A DNA stretch of 64,000 nucleotides from Deinococcus sp. Marseille-Q6407 (GCF_946848805.1 NZ_CAMPFU010000003.1:406001-470000); one strand, 5' to 3'; shown: positions 10,354 through 19,888, counted from the stretch's first letter. The notes: generated by a model not told the origin, from the letters alone. Numbers and translations are program-made.

Positions 10354-10399
10354 AAAGTGGGCCGGCGGAGTCATACGCTTCCATCCGGCCCGCTTTTCT
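10354..10399 (+). terminator. Intrinsic terminator of the binding-lipoprotein gene
   Basis: AAAGTGGGCCGG at 10354-10365 pairs with CCGGCCCGCTTT at 10385-10396 (12 bp, one wobble), followed by TCT. Confidence 0.75.
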
Positions 10400-10447
10400 A
10401 TGACTGACGTCTCCTTCCAGCCACAGAAGCGGACGCGGCGTGAATGA

Positions 10448-10453
10448 TTTAAT
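10448..10453 (+). promoter_or_regulatory. -10 element of the agmatine deiminase gene
   Basis: TTTAAT ends 6 nt before the ATG at 10460. There is no Shine-Dalgarno sequence, which fits a leaderless start. Confidence 0.45.
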
Positions 10454-10459
10454 GGCGCC

Positions 10460-11539
10460 ATGACGCATCTGTCTACCTCTGCCCCCACGCCCCGCGACCT
10501 GGGCTTCGCCATGCCGGCCGAATGGGAGCCGCACGCCGCCACCTGGATGAGCTGGCCCGCCGACGACGAGTTGTGGTTCGGTCACCTGGAAGGGGTGCGG
10601 CAGGACTACGCCGAACTGGTGCGCACCATCGCCCGTTTCGAGCGGGTAGAGCTGCTGTGCCGCAGCGCCGAGTGCGAGGCCGACGCCCGTCGGCGCCTGG
10701 GCGAGGACGCCCGGAATGTCACCTTTCATCAGGTGCCGCTGGACGATTCCTGGGTGCGAGATAACGGCCCCATCTTCGTGCGGAACGCGGCCGGTGAGGT
10801 GGCGCTGGTCAACTGGCGCTTTAACGCCTGGGGCGGCAAGTTCGAGTGGGAGAACGACAACCGGGTGCCCGAATACATGGCCGCGCGGCTGGGCATGGGC
10901 CACTGGGACCGGCCCGAGGTGCTTGAAGGTGGCGGCCTGGAAGTGACCGGAGACGGCGTGGGCCTGACCACCCGATCCTGCCTGCTGACCGATACCCGCA
11001 ACCCCGGCCTGGACGAAACCGGTTACGCCGAACTGCTGCGCCAGACGCTGGGCGTGCAGCAGCTGCTGTGGCTGGACGGCGGCCTGGAAAATGACCACAC
11101 CGACGGGCACATCGACACCATCACCCGTTTCGTGGACCCCCACACCATCGTGACCAGCGTGGCCGAGGACCCGTCCGACGCCAACTTTGCCGTGATGGCC
11201 GGCAATCTGCAGCAGCTGCGCGAGATGCGGGACGCTGAGGGCCAGTCTTTCCGCATCGTGGAGCTGCCGCTGCCGGCGACCCGGCTGGAAGGCGCCGAGG
11301 GCCGGCTGCCGCCCACCTACGCCAATTTCTATATCGGCAACGGCTTTGTGGCTGTGCCGCAGTACGGCGATCCCAATGATGGGCGGGCGCTGGAGATCCT
11401 GCGGCCCCTGTTCCCCGGCCGCGAGGTGATCGGCCTGCCCAGCCGCCAGATTATCGAGGGAGGCGGGTCCTTTCACTGCCTGACCCAACAGCAGCCGCTG
11501 GGCCCGGTCTGGACTGGGCCAGAGGTAGCAGCGCGCTGA
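10460..11539 (+). CDS. aguA: Agmatine deiminase
   Basis: Converts agmatine to N-carbamoylputrescine plus ammonia, the first step of putrescine synthesis from agmatine. At 359 residues it matches the family. Visible signatures are EWEPHAATWMSWP at the start, the DDSWVRDNGPIF segment (about residues 94-105), LDGGLENDHTDGHID with the catalytic His, and GGGSFHC with the nucleophilic Cys at about residue 340. No partner N-carbamoylputrescine amidase is adjacent. The gene is followed by the first copy of the promoter-terminator repeat. Confidence 0.92.
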   Translation: MTHLSTSAPTPRDLGFAMPAEWEPHAATWMSWPADDELWFGHLEGVRQDYAELVRTIARFERVELLCRSAECEADARRRLGEDARNVTFHQVPLDDSWVRDNGPIFVRNAAGEVALVNWRFNAWGGKFEWENDNRVPEYMAARLGMGHWDRPEVLEGGGLEVTGDGVGLTTRSCLLTDTRNPGLDETGYAELLRQTLGVQQLLWLDGGLENDHTDGHIDTITRFVDPHTIVTSVAEDPSDANFAVMAGNLQQLREMRDAEGQSFRIVELPLPATRLEGAEGRLPPTYANFYIGNGFVAVPQYGDPNDGRALEILRPLFPGREVIGLPSRQIIEGGGSFHCLTQQQPLGPVWTGPEVAAR

Positions 11540-11566
11540 CAGCGGTACGCTGCCGGCCTGCATATG

Positions 11567-11632
11567 CTTGACGAATACCGTATAAGGCATTATATTATTC
11601 AACATCACCGCCCACTGAGGGCGGTTTTTTTA
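11567..11632 (+). repeat. Promoter-terminator repeat element, copy 1 (upstream of corA)
   Basis: TTGACG at 11568-11573, 17-nt spacer, TATATT at 11591-11596, then about 11 nt to a hairpin CCGCCC (11608-11613) / GGGCGG (11619-11624) and seven T. The -35 to -10 region is itself partly palindromic (GAATAC ... TATTC). From TTGACG to the hairpin end is 57 nt, the same as copies 2 and 4. It follows aguA on the same strand and can also serve as its terminator. Confidence 0.75.
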
Positions 11633-11684
11633 TGGCTTTCCGTGGTTAGTGTCCCCCCCTGCTCGGTGTTCCGGGGCAGAGGCG

Positions 11685-11713
11685 CTGACAGCCCGGCTCC
11701 CCGGAACTAAACT
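11685..11713 (+). promoter_or_regulatory. Promoter of corA, leaderless type
   Basis: CTGACA at 11685-11690, exactly 17 nt, TAAACT at 11708-11713, then 7 nt to the GTG at 11721. This places the original start of corA upstream of the in-frame TAG at 11790. Confidence 0.65.
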
Positions 11714-11720
11714 GGCCAGT

Positions 11721-12641
11721 GTGATTGAGGCCACCGACTTTTCCGGAGAGTCACTGCCCTGGCCGCCTGCGGAGACACAGGCCGGCCTCTAGGCGCAGGC
11801 GATGCAGCCCGGCGTGCAGGAAATGCAGCAGCTGCTCAGATCCTTTCCGATGAACAAACTGGCGCTGGAAGAAGGGCACGCCAGCCGCTACAGCCAGTAC
11901 CCCGAGGGCGACGTGCTGACTTTTCGTTCGCTGCGCGACCCGGCCAGCCTGAGCGAAGAATCCGAGCGCCTGACACTGTTTCTGTATAGTGACCGCCTGC
12001 TGACCCTCAGCCTGCATGAGGTGACTTATCTGGACGATGTCCTGGCGTCCCTGAAAGACGACCCGGCGCAGTCGGCCGGAGACATCGCTTTTCGGCTGCT
12101 GGATCAGGCCGTCGGCAGCTACTCGCAGTTTGCTCATATCCTGGAAGACCGCATCGACGAGCTGGAGCTGGGCATGTTCGGGGAAGGCCGGTACCGGCAC
12201 CAGGACCACCTGGTCCAGACCGTCTTTGACCTCAAGCAGCGGCTGACGCAGGCGCGGCGGCTGTGTCTGGACGCCCAGGACACCCTGGTGCTGCTGACCC
12301 GGCACACCGCAGCCGACGAAGCCGATCTGCTGCGCTTCCGCGACGTCCGCGACTCGGTTGACCGGATTTACAAGCGGCTGGACAGCAGCCGCGACAACCT
12401 ATCCAACTTGCTCAACATCTATTCCAGAGTGCAGAGCCAGCGCATGAACGAGGTGATGCGGACCCTGGCCTCGGTCAGCACCGTGTTTCTGCCGCTGACC
12501 TTTCTGGCCGGTGTCTGGGGCATGAACTTCGATCAGATGCCCGAGCTGCACTGGCACTACGGCTATGCGATGGCCTGGGTCATTTTTGGTCTGATCTCGG
12601 CCGCGCTGGTCTGGGTGTTCAAGCGGCGCGGCTGGTGGTAG
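11721..12641 (+). CDS. CorA-family divalent cation transporter, N-terminus interrupted by an in-frame TAG
   Basis: Cytoplasmic-membrane Mg2+/Co2+ channel family. The C-terminus has two membrane helices and the signature GMN (as WGMNFDQMPEL), preceded by the long coiled helix. Read from the GTG at 11721 behind a good promoter, the frame encodes 306 residues, but codon 24 is TAG (11790-11792). Aligning it to the usual N-terminal 'WLDL...P...E...L' element puts the stop exactly where Trp is expected, so TGG to TAG is the simplest event. The open part without the stop begins at ATG 11802 (279 residues). The gene ends TAG at 12639-12641 and is bracketed by repeat copies 1 and 2. Confidence 0.75.
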
Positions 12642-12659
12642 CCCCGGCCCGCCGCATAA

Positions 12660-12725
12660 GCTTGACGAATACTGTATAAGACGCTATAGTATTCAACATA
12701 ACCGCTCCGAGTGAGCGGCTTTTTT
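12660..12725 (+). repeat. Promoter-terminator repeat element, copy 2 (downstream of corA)
   Basis: TTGACG at 12662-12667, 17-nt spacer, TATAGT at 12685-12690, then a hairpin CCGCTC (12702-12707) / GAGCGG (12713-12718) and CTTTTTT. GAATACT and AGTATTC form an inverted repeat across the promoter. The transcribed part (ACATAACCGCTCCG onward) is nearly identical to copy 4. It follows the corA stop by 19 nt. Confidence 0.78.
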
Positions 12726-12770
12726 ATTGCCCGCGCCTTTAATGCCTACGCCGCTGCGAGAGCGGCGGGT

Positions 12771-13793
12771 TCAGGTCTGCGCCTCTTCCTCGGCCTGGTC
12801 CTGAATCGGCTGGCGGGAATACTCCAGCTGGCCTAGAGTGCCGCCCTCACCGGCCAGCAGTACCACGTCGCCCTTGGCCAGCGGGGTTTCCGGTAGGGCC
12901 AGCAGCGGTTCGTTATCGCGCCAGATGGCGACCGGCAGTACCTCGCTGTGCTGGTGAAGTTCGCTGACAGTCTTCCCGGCCTGCTCCGGCGGCACCGGCC
13001 ACTCGCGCAGGCGAAAAGATCCCTCGTCATCGGAGGGAGCGCCGCGCAGGTCGTAGTTGAGAAAGTTGCTGAGGTGAGGTGCCACCAGCAGCCCGGCAAT
13101 CCGCCGCCCGCCCAGGCGGTGAGGGTCAATGACGGCAGTCGCGCCGGCATGTTTCATCTTGCGGCCCACCGCTTCGCTGCTGACCCGCACGATAATCGGC
13201 AGGTCGGGGGCCATCTCGCGGGCCGAGACCAGCACGAACATATTCTGTGCGTCCGAATCCATCACCGAAATCAGCGCCTCGGCGCGGTCCAGCCCGGCGC
13301 GGTTGAGAATGTCCTCGTCGGCCGCATCGCCCAGCAGGGTCCGCAGCTCGGTCTGCTCGGCCTGCACCAGCAGTTCCTCGTTGGTGTCGATAATCAGTAC
13401 CTGTTTGCCGGCGTCCAACAGTTCCTGACAGACCGCCTGGCCCATCATGCCGTAGCCGCATACGATCACGTGATCTTTCATTCGCGCCAGAATCCTTTCC
13501 TGTTGCCGCCGCAGCAGCTTGGGGTCGGTCAGCCGGCGCACCGCCTGCTCGGCCACCGCGCCCAGCAAAAACAGCATCATGCCCACGCCCAGAAACATCA
13601 GCAGGATGCTGAACCACTTGCCGGCCACCGAAGGCGGCCTAACCTCTCCGAACCCCACCGTGGTCAGCACCATCATGGTCATGTACAGCGAATCCAGCAG
13701 CGAGTAACCCTCAATCAGGTGGTAGCCCGCCGTGCCCAGGCCGACCAGGCCCGCCACAATCAGCAGCAGATAGAGGGCAGAGAAACGGAACAT
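12771..13793 (-). CDS. Potassium channel with TrkA-N (RCK) domain
   Basis: A two-helix K+ channel fused to a cytoplasmic RCK domain. The selectivity filter TVGFG is at residues 45-49 between two membrane helices, and the Rossmann motif VIVCGYGMMGQ starts near residue 102. A TrkA-C-like domain fills the C-terminus (about residues 255-340). The ATG at 13793 gives MFRFSALY; a GTG three codons upstream is equally possible, because AGAGG abuts the ATG too closely to act as its own ribosome binding site. It converges on corA, and both act on cation balance. Confidence 0.85.
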   Translation of the reverse strand: MFRFSALYLLLIVAGLVGLGTAGYHLIEGYSLLDSLYMTMMVLTTVGFGEVRPPSVAGKWFSILLMFLGVGMMLFLLGAVAEQAVRRLTDPKLLRRQQERILARMKDHVIVCGYGMMGQAVCQELLDAGKQVLIIDTNEELLVQAEQTELRTLLGDAADEDILNRAGLDRAEALISVMDSDAQNMFVLVSAREMAPDLPIIVRVSSEAVGRKMKHAGATAVIDPHRLGGRRIAGLLVAPHLSNFLNYDLRGAPSDDEGSFRLREWPVPPEQAGKTVSELHQHSEVLPVAIWRDNEPLLALPETPLAKGDVVLLAGEGGTLGQLEYSRQPIQDQAEEEAQT

Positions 13794-13844
13794 CCTCTTC
13801 ACTGTAAAGGAAGACTCTGCCGCCTGACCGTGGGCTGCAGCCAC

Positions 13845-13870
13845 AAAAAAAGCCCCCGCGCTAGGGGGCT
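13845..13870 (-). terminator. Intrinsic terminator of yidC
   Basis: On the minus strand AGCCCCC pairs with GGGGGCT around a 6-nt loop, followed by seven T (13845-13851). It lies 30 nt after the yidC stop codon. Confidence 0.85.
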
Positions 13871-13899
13871 GAGAGAGGGGATAGCGGGGATAGCAGGGC

Positions 13900-15495
13900 T
13901 CAGTCCTTGGGCGCATCAATCACCTTGGTGTTCTTGGACTTGTCCTTGCGGCCAGGGCCGCCAGCGGCCGTCACCGTCTTCTGGACCGTCTGACCGGCGC
14001 GGGCCAGGTCAGCTTCCACCTGGCGGTTGACCAGCAGCTGCTGGCCGATACCGATCAGGGTGGACAGCACCAGATAGATGCTGACGCCAGCCGGGAAAAT
14101 CAGGGCCAGGTACACGAAGAAGATGTACATGATGGACTGCTGCTTAAACATTTCCGGCGTGCGGCGGGTGCTGACCCACAGCTGCCCCAGGTTCACGACC
14201 AGGTACAGCGCGGGGAGAATCCACAGCGGGTCAGGAATCGCCAGGTCAGGCATCCACAGGAAGCCCGAATCGAACTCGAAGTTGCGGATGGTGGCCCACA
14301 GCGCGATCAGGACCGGCAGCGGGAGGAAGCTGGAAAGGCAGCCGGCCGGGTTGAAGTTGTGTTCCTTATAGAGCGCGGCCATCTCCACCTGCATGGCCCG
14401 CTGGGATTCCATGTCCTTGGCGTCCTTGTAGCGGTCCTGGATTTCCTTCATCTTGGGCTGCAGCACCTGCATCTTGGCGGTGGTGCGGGCCTGGGCCTGC
14501 ATGATCGGCCACATCACCAGCCGCAGCAGCAGCGTCAGCAACAAAATGACCAGGCCCCAGTTGTGCACCAGGCGGTACAGCGCGTCCATCAGCGACACGA
14601 TGCCCAAGCTCAGGCGGCCGAAGATGTTGGGGTCAAACACTCCTGGCATCTGCGCGAAGCCCGACTGGGTCAGGTGAACCAACTCGTTGTGGCCGCCGTA
14701 CACGTCCACCGAGCTTTTCCCAGTCATGCTGAGGTCCAGTAGGGCGTTGCTGCCACCAGTCATCTGGGCATCGATCCGGGTGCCTTCGGCCGGCCGCACC
14801 AAGATGGCCGGCGACATCTGGTTGGGTGGCACGCGCTGCATGGCGGCGTAGCGGATGTTCTCCACCTTGGTGACGCCGGCGCCCTGCACGGTCGCGACCT
14901 CGCCTGTCTGCGGCAGGGCGCGGACCCGGGGGTTACCTTCGTTGCCCAGGCCCGGCAGCAGCATCTGGTAGCTCTGCTTGCTGTCGTTGCCGACCTCGGT
15001 CTGCACGTTCAGCACGTAGTTGCGAGTATGAATCGTGACCGTCTTGGTGACGGGAGCGCCGCCCTGCTCATAATGGAAGACGGCCGTCTGCTGGTTGTTC
15101 TCTTTGTCGTCCTTGAGCACCGGCTGCGCCGCCTTGACCGGCGCCTTGGAGTCAATGCCGTTCAGCTGAATCTGAAGTGCGGGGCCGTTGACCAGGTTGA
15201 TGATGCCGCGTTCGTTCTGCAGCGCCGAGAAATCAAAAGTTCCGTCGGCATTCTGCTTGATATAAGGGGAGCCGGCGTAGGTCTTGACGTACCAGCCGAT
15301 GATTTCGCCCTTGTTGTTAAAGACGATGTCGGCCAGGTTGGACCGGGAAATGGCCTCTTCGCCCTGCTGCCCATCAAAATCGGCCGAGAGCCAGTCCTGG
15401 GTCAGGGTGTGACCGAACGGCGGAATGCGGTTAGTGCCCCCGCAGCCGGTCAACAGCAGAGCGCCACTTGCAATGAGAAGTAATTTTTTGGTCAT
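13900..15495 (-). CDS. yidC: Membrane protein insertase YidC
   Basis: Oxa1/YidC/Alb3 insertase, 531 residues, the long Gram-negative form. It starts with a lipoprotein-like signal (LLLTGC, Cys18), has a periplasmic domain of about 270 residues, then the five-helix core: GLVILLLTLLLRLVMWPI near residue 318, the cytoplasmic coiled hairpin (QPKMKEIQDRYKD), NPAGCLSSFLPLPVLIALW and further helices. The basic tail ends GRKDKSKNTKVIDAPKD. Usual neighbours rpmH, rnpA and yidD are absent. A lipobox in the long form is unusual. Confidence 0.93.
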   Translation of the reverse strand: MTKKLLLIASGALLLTGCGGTNRIPPFGHTLTQDWLSADFDGQQGEEAISRSNLADIVFNNKGEIIGWYVKTYAGSPYIKQNADGTFDFSALQNERGIINLVNGPALQIQLNGIDSKAPVKAAQPVLKDDKENNQQTAVFHYEQGGAPVTKTVTIHTRNYVLNVQTEVGNDSKQSYQMLLPGLGNEGNPRVRALPQTGEVATVQGAGVTKVENIRYAAMQRVPPNQMSPAILVRPAEGTRIDAQMTGGSNALLDLSMTGKSSVDVYGGHNELVHLTQSGFAQMPGVFDPNIFGRLSLGIVSLMDALYRLVHNWGLVILLLTLLLRLVMWPIMQAQARTTAKMQVLQPKMKEIQDRYKDAKDMESQRAMQVEMAALYKEHNFNPAGCLSSFLPLPVLIALWATIRNFEFDSGFLWMPDLAIPDPLWILPALYLVVNLGQLWVSTRRTPEMFKQQSIMYIFFVYLALIFPAGVSIYLVLSTLIGIGQQLLVNRQVEADLARAGQTVQKTVTAAGGPGRKDKSKNTKVIDAPKD

Positions 15496-15833
15496 GTTCT
15501 CGCTTTCTTGCTGGCCCGCGGCGCTCCGGCGTTCCTGTCATCAGAACACTGGGCACACAGGCGGCGGCCAGTAAAGGACTGTAGATAAAGGTAAAGAAAA
15601 GGATAAAGGATTCGGGCCAGCCTGTCGGCGGCCAGGCTCCTGCGCCCCGGTACGCGGCCGGCGCGGCTCCAGTTCCCGGGGGGGCCCTGCCATGGCCAGC
15701 GCCTGCGGGCACCGCTGCCCCCCAGTGTAAGGGGCCGGCACGGGACAAACCATCCGCTCAGCTTACCAACTGTCCTGCCGGCTGGCGGGCCGGGCTGTGG
15801 CAGCCCTGGCTGCGCATCCGGGCGCGGTTGTGC

Positions 15834-15839
15834 TACACT
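15834..15839 (+). promoter_or_regulatory. Extended -10 promoter of rpmF
   Basis: TGCTACACT matches an extended -10 (TG-N-TACACT). It implies a long leader of about 175-180 nt before the rpmF ATG. Confidence 0.5.
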
Positions 15840-15971
15840 GCCTGCTGTTCTCTTGCACCTGAAGGAATTCAGGAGACGCGAGAAAGGCACGGGCGCCTGC
15901 CCGCGGCCCCGGCAAAACCACACAGGACTGCTGTCAGCCTCCCGGCCGCCGGCAGCGGTCCGGAGCAGAAA

Positions 15972-15994
15972 GAGAAGAAGGTCCACTTCTTCTC
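15972..15994 (+). promoter_or_regulatory. Hairpin in the rpmF leader
   Basis: GAGAAGAAG and CTTCTTCTC form a perfect 9-bp stem with loop GTCCA, ending 14 nt before the AAGGAG ribosome binding site (16009-16014). There is no T-run, so it is more likely translational or RNA-stability control than a terminator. Confidence 0.45.
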
Positions 15995-16021
15995 CCTGCA
16001 TCCGCCACAAGGAGTTGAACC

Positions 16022-16204
<183 letters not shown>

Positions 16205-16224
16205 GGACGCCTCCAGCGAGAAAG

Positions 16225-16250
16225 CTCCCCCAGCCGGGGGAGTTTTTTTT
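16225..16250 (+). terminator. Intrinsic terminator of rpmF
   Basis: CTCCCCC at 16225-16231, loop AGCC, GGGGGAG at 16236-16242, then eight T. Confidence 0.9.
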
Positions 16251-16326
16251 GGCCTACCAGAAAGCATAAAACCAGGCCGCTCTGAACGGGCGGCCCGGCC
16301 AAGTCAGATAGGTCCAGCGGCCGCCC

Positions 16327-17064
16327 TTACCGCTTGTCAGCCACCCACAGCCCCGCAATGCCGAAGGTCAGTGGGCGGTAGCGGGCGCTGAAGCCGGCCT
16401 GGCGCATCATGGCAAGCAGTGTGCGGGGCTCAGGAAAAGCCAGCACGCTTTCGGGCAGATAAGTGTAGGCGCCGCCGTCACCGCTGATGACCGCCCCGAT
16501 GCGTGGCAGCACCTGCTGAAAGTACAGCCGGTAGACCTGGCCGAACAGGTTCTCGGCGGGCGGCGGGAACTCCAGAATCGCCAGCCGGCCGCCGGGGGCC
16601 AGCACCCGGTACATCTCGGCCAGGCCGCGCTCGTAGTCGCTGAAGTTACGGAATCCGAAGGCACAGGTGACCGCATCGAAGCTGGCGTCCGGGTAGGGCA
16701 GGTGCAGGGCGTCGCCCTCCTCCCAGGTCACCTTCAGGCCTGTCTGACGGCCCTTAGCCCGGGCCAGTTCCAGCATTTCCGGCACGAAGTCGCTGCCGGT
16801 CACTTCGGCGTAGGGAGCACGGCGCTTGAGTTCCAGCGCGAAGTCGCCGGTGCCGGTGGCGATGTCCAGCACGCGGCGGGGGGCTTTGGCGAGGGCTTCC
16901 CGGGCCGCCGTCCAGCGCCAGGTCTGGTCCACGCCGAGGCTGAGGATCCGGTTCAGCAGGTCGTAGTGCGGGGCAATCGTGGCGAACATGGCCTGCACGT
17001 CGGCGCCCTTATCCTGTCTGTCGCCCACGGCGGGTTTGCTGTGGGGGCGTTGGGGGTCAGTCAT
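16327..17064 (-). CDS. menG: Demethylmenaquinone methyltransferase (UbiE/MenG)
   Basis: SAM-dependent C-methyltransferase for the last step of menaquinone synthesis. The UbiE opening motif is seen as MFATIAPHYDLLNRILSLG followed by WR, then SAM motif I (VLDIATGTGDFALEL), DALHLPYPDASFDAVTCAFGFRNF and the end motif IAGLWVADKR. I start at the ATG at 17064 (MTDPQRPHS), which gives 245 residues; longer starts give unrelated sequence. Deinococci use menaquinone, so menG is the better name. Confidence 0.93.
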   Translation of the reverse strand: MTDPQRPHSKPAVGDRQDKGADVQAMFATIAPHYDLLNRILSLGVDQTWRWTAAREALAKAPRRVLDIATGTGDFALELKRRAPYAEVTGSDFVPEMLELARAKGRQTGLKVTWEEGDALHLPYPDASFDAVTCAFGFRNFSDYERGLAEMYRVLAPGGRLAILEFPPPAENLFGQVYRLYFQQVLPRIGAVISGDGGAYTYLPESVLAFPEPRTLLAMMRQAGFSARYRPLTFGIAGLWVADKR

Positions 17065-17185
17065 GGGGACATGGTAGAGCAGCAGGGCAGAGGCTACGGG
17101 ATATGTATGCACGCTGCGTGGCAGGACGGCCATAAGCCTAAGCCAAATTGCTGAGGCACTCAGGCCGACCTGCCGTCAGACTGGC

Positions 17186-18112
17186 ATGATGACGGATCTT
17201 CGGACAGAGTTGGATGGAGCACTCTTTACGCTGCGGGCAGTCATTCTCTGCGAACGGGAAGGCAAGGTGCTGGTGGAGGGCGGCAATTATCCCTTCCGCA
17301 ACTTTCCCGGCGGCGCAGCGCAGCTGGGTGAGACGCTGCGGGACGCCGCCGCCCGTGAGTGGCGCGAGGAAACAGGGCTGGACGTAGGCGAGCTGCAATT
17401 GACTGCACTGGTAGAGAACTTCTTTGAGCTGACTGGCCGGCGCTGGCACGAGTTGGGCTTCTACTTTCGCCTGACCACGCCCGTAGACTTCAGCGAACGT
17501 CGCCAGAATGCCGACAATCCGGCCAACCACCTGGACTGGGCCGACCTGCAAGGCGGTGGGCTGCCCATCTATCCCACTCCGGCCCTCACATTGCTGGACG
17601 TGCCAGCCGGCCAGTTCCGGCACATCATCCACCGGGACTGGGCGCCAGCGCCAAGCAGCGACCTCCGCTTCGGCCTGGAAGGGACCGAGGTGCAGGTGCG
17701 GGTTCATCTCCTTTATGTTCAGGACGGTCAGCTGCTGACCAACACGGTCCCCGGCTCCGGCTTCTTGTTCCTGCCCGGCGGTTCGGTCAGGCTGAATGAG
17801 GATTCACAGGCGGCGGCCCTGCGCGAGTTCCGGGAAGAAACGGGCGTGGAGGCCGTTTCGGCCCAGCTGGTGGGCCTCACCGAAGGGTTCGATCCGGCCA
17901 GTCACAGGCAGCAGTTGGGCCTGTGCTACCGCGTGGAGGCGGCCCAGCCCTTACCGCTGACAGTACGCCCCGTGCAGGACCAGACCGAGCTGGTGCTGGA
18001 CTGGGTGCCGCTGCCGGAGGTAGAGGCCCACGCCGTACAGCCGGCTGGCCTCAGCCGTTTTCTCGACACGCCGGCAGGGCACCTGGAGCAGCTGGTGCTG
18101 AACTGGTCCTGA
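17186..18112 (+). CDS. Tandem Nudix hydrolase
   Basis: A 308-residue protein with two Nudix domains. The first box is GAAQLGETLRDAAAREWREETG (about residues 47-68). The second is GSVRLNEDSQAAALREFREETG (about 199-220). Both keep the G-x5-E-x7-REUxEExG pattern, so both sites could be active. Each has the usual strand ahead of the box (LFTLRAVILCEREGKVLVEGG; VQVRVHLLYVQDGQLL). The substrate is not evident. Deinococcus genomes are rich in Nudix proteins, but tandem fusions are less usual. Confidence 0.85.
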   Translation: MMTDLRTELDGALFTLRAVILCEREGKVLVEGGNYPFRNFPGGAAQLGETLRDAAAREWREETGLDVGELQLTALVENFFELTGRRWHELGFYFRLTTPVDFSERRQNADNPANHLDWADLQGGGLPIYPTPALTLLDVPAGQFRHIIHRDWAPAPSSDLRFGLEGTEVQVRVHLLYVQDGQLLTNTVPGSGFLFLPGGSVRLNEDSQAAALREFREETGVEAVSAQLVGLTEGFDPASHRQQLGLCYRVEAAQPLPLTVRPVQDQTELVLDWVPLPEVEAHAVQPAGLSRFLDTPAGHLEQLVLNWS

Positions 18113-18133
18113 GTCCCTGCACGGCATGTGAGC

Positions 18134-19321
<1,188 letters not shown>

Positions 19322-19381
19322 GGCCCCAGTCTAGAGCCAGCAAAGACTGCTCAGCTGTTCCCGGCGGCACCGACCCCGCTT

Positions 19382-19585
19382 TCAGGCACTCAGTTCAAGG
19401 TCCAGGCCCAGGAAGCGCCAGAGTGCGCGGCGGTGAACCCGCAGGCCCTCTGGAGCTTCTACCGCCCGCAGGCGGCCGTCACGAATCCAGCGGCGAACGG
19501 TGCGTTCGTGGGTGCAGGTGAAATCGGCCACCTCGCTGATTTTGAGCAACTTGGGCAGGGTCTTGTACTGGGTTTCAAGCGTCAT
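19382..19585 (-). CDS. Small helix-turn-helix DNA-binding protein (excisionase/MerR-like)
   Basis: A 67-residue protein with a winged-helix 'excisionase-type' core: LPKLLKISEVADFTCTHERTVRRWIRDGRLRAVEAPEG, then a final segment RVHRRALWRFLGL. The start at 19585 is fixed by GGAGG (19592-19596) 6 nt upstream. No integrase or phage gene is near, so it is more likely a stand-alone regulator. Its leader carries a terminator-like hairpin and its promoter region faces an 11-bp repeat array. Confidence 0.75.
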   Translation of the reverse strand: MTLETQYKTLPKLLKISEVADFTCTHERTVRRWIRDGRLRAVEAPEGLRVHRRALWRFLGLDLELSA

Positions 19586-19596
19586 AGGAAACCTCC

Positions 19597-19629
19597 AAAA
19601 CAAAAGGGGCCGCCTGGCATGGCAGCCCC
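19597..19629 (-). terminator. Terminator-like hairpin in the leader of the HTH gene
   Basis: On the minus strand a 9-bp stem (19621-19629 with 19606-19614, one wobble) is followed by TTTTGTTTT and then directly by the GGAGG of the HTH gene. It sits between promoter and start, so it would act as an attenuator. Confidence 0.5.
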
Positions 19630-19748
19630 ATAGGGTCAGAGTCAGAGTTGTCAGCGCCGCACTTCCGGCCGGGCCCGCTGGAAAAGGGCGGCGGAAAATG
19701 ACGGAGGCGGCAGCAGTGGGCTTTCAACTTGGCGCAAATTTAGCATGA

Positions 19749-19790
19749 GTTGGGTCACGTTTGGGTCATATTCGGGTCAAGATTTGGTCA
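19749..19790. repeat. Four 11-bp direct repeats, operator- or iteron-like
   Basis: GGGTCA occurs at 19752, 19763 and 19774, and TGGTCA at 19785, each exactly 11 bp from the last and mostly preceded by TT. One repeat per helical turn puts all units on one DNA face, as in direct-repeat operators of response regulators. A hairpin-forming TTTGGCGC ... GCGCCAAA follows at about 19801-19836. The array lies between the divergent HTH and GNAT genes. Confidence 0.7.
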
Positions 19791-19888
19791 AGGGGTGAAC
19801 TTTGGCGCGCTCCCCCCCCCTCGGCCTGCGCCAAATAGCCTAGAGCACCGCTCTTGCCACGTAAAAAAGGAGGCGGCAGGCTGGAGGC

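Larger units (their letters stand above)
15496..16021. other. Intergenic region between yidC and rpmF (526 bp)
   Basis: No convincing gene. It holds a purine tract at 15582-15609, a GC-rich middle, and the rpmF control region: an extended -10 (TG-C-TACACT, hexamer 15834-15839) leading to a ~180-nt untranslated leader. The short minus-strand ORFs here look like shadows. Confidence 0.5.

Noticed and set aside
9092..11608. An 838-residue open frame on the minus strand
   Set aside because: It covers the antisense of the binding lipoprotein and agmatine deiminase genes and shows no domain of its own.
15496..15620. A degenerate YidD-like peptide (LYPFLYLYLQSFTGRRLC) upstream of yidC
   Set aside because: The resemblance is short, the PTCS motif is missing and the frame runs into yidC within 20 codons.
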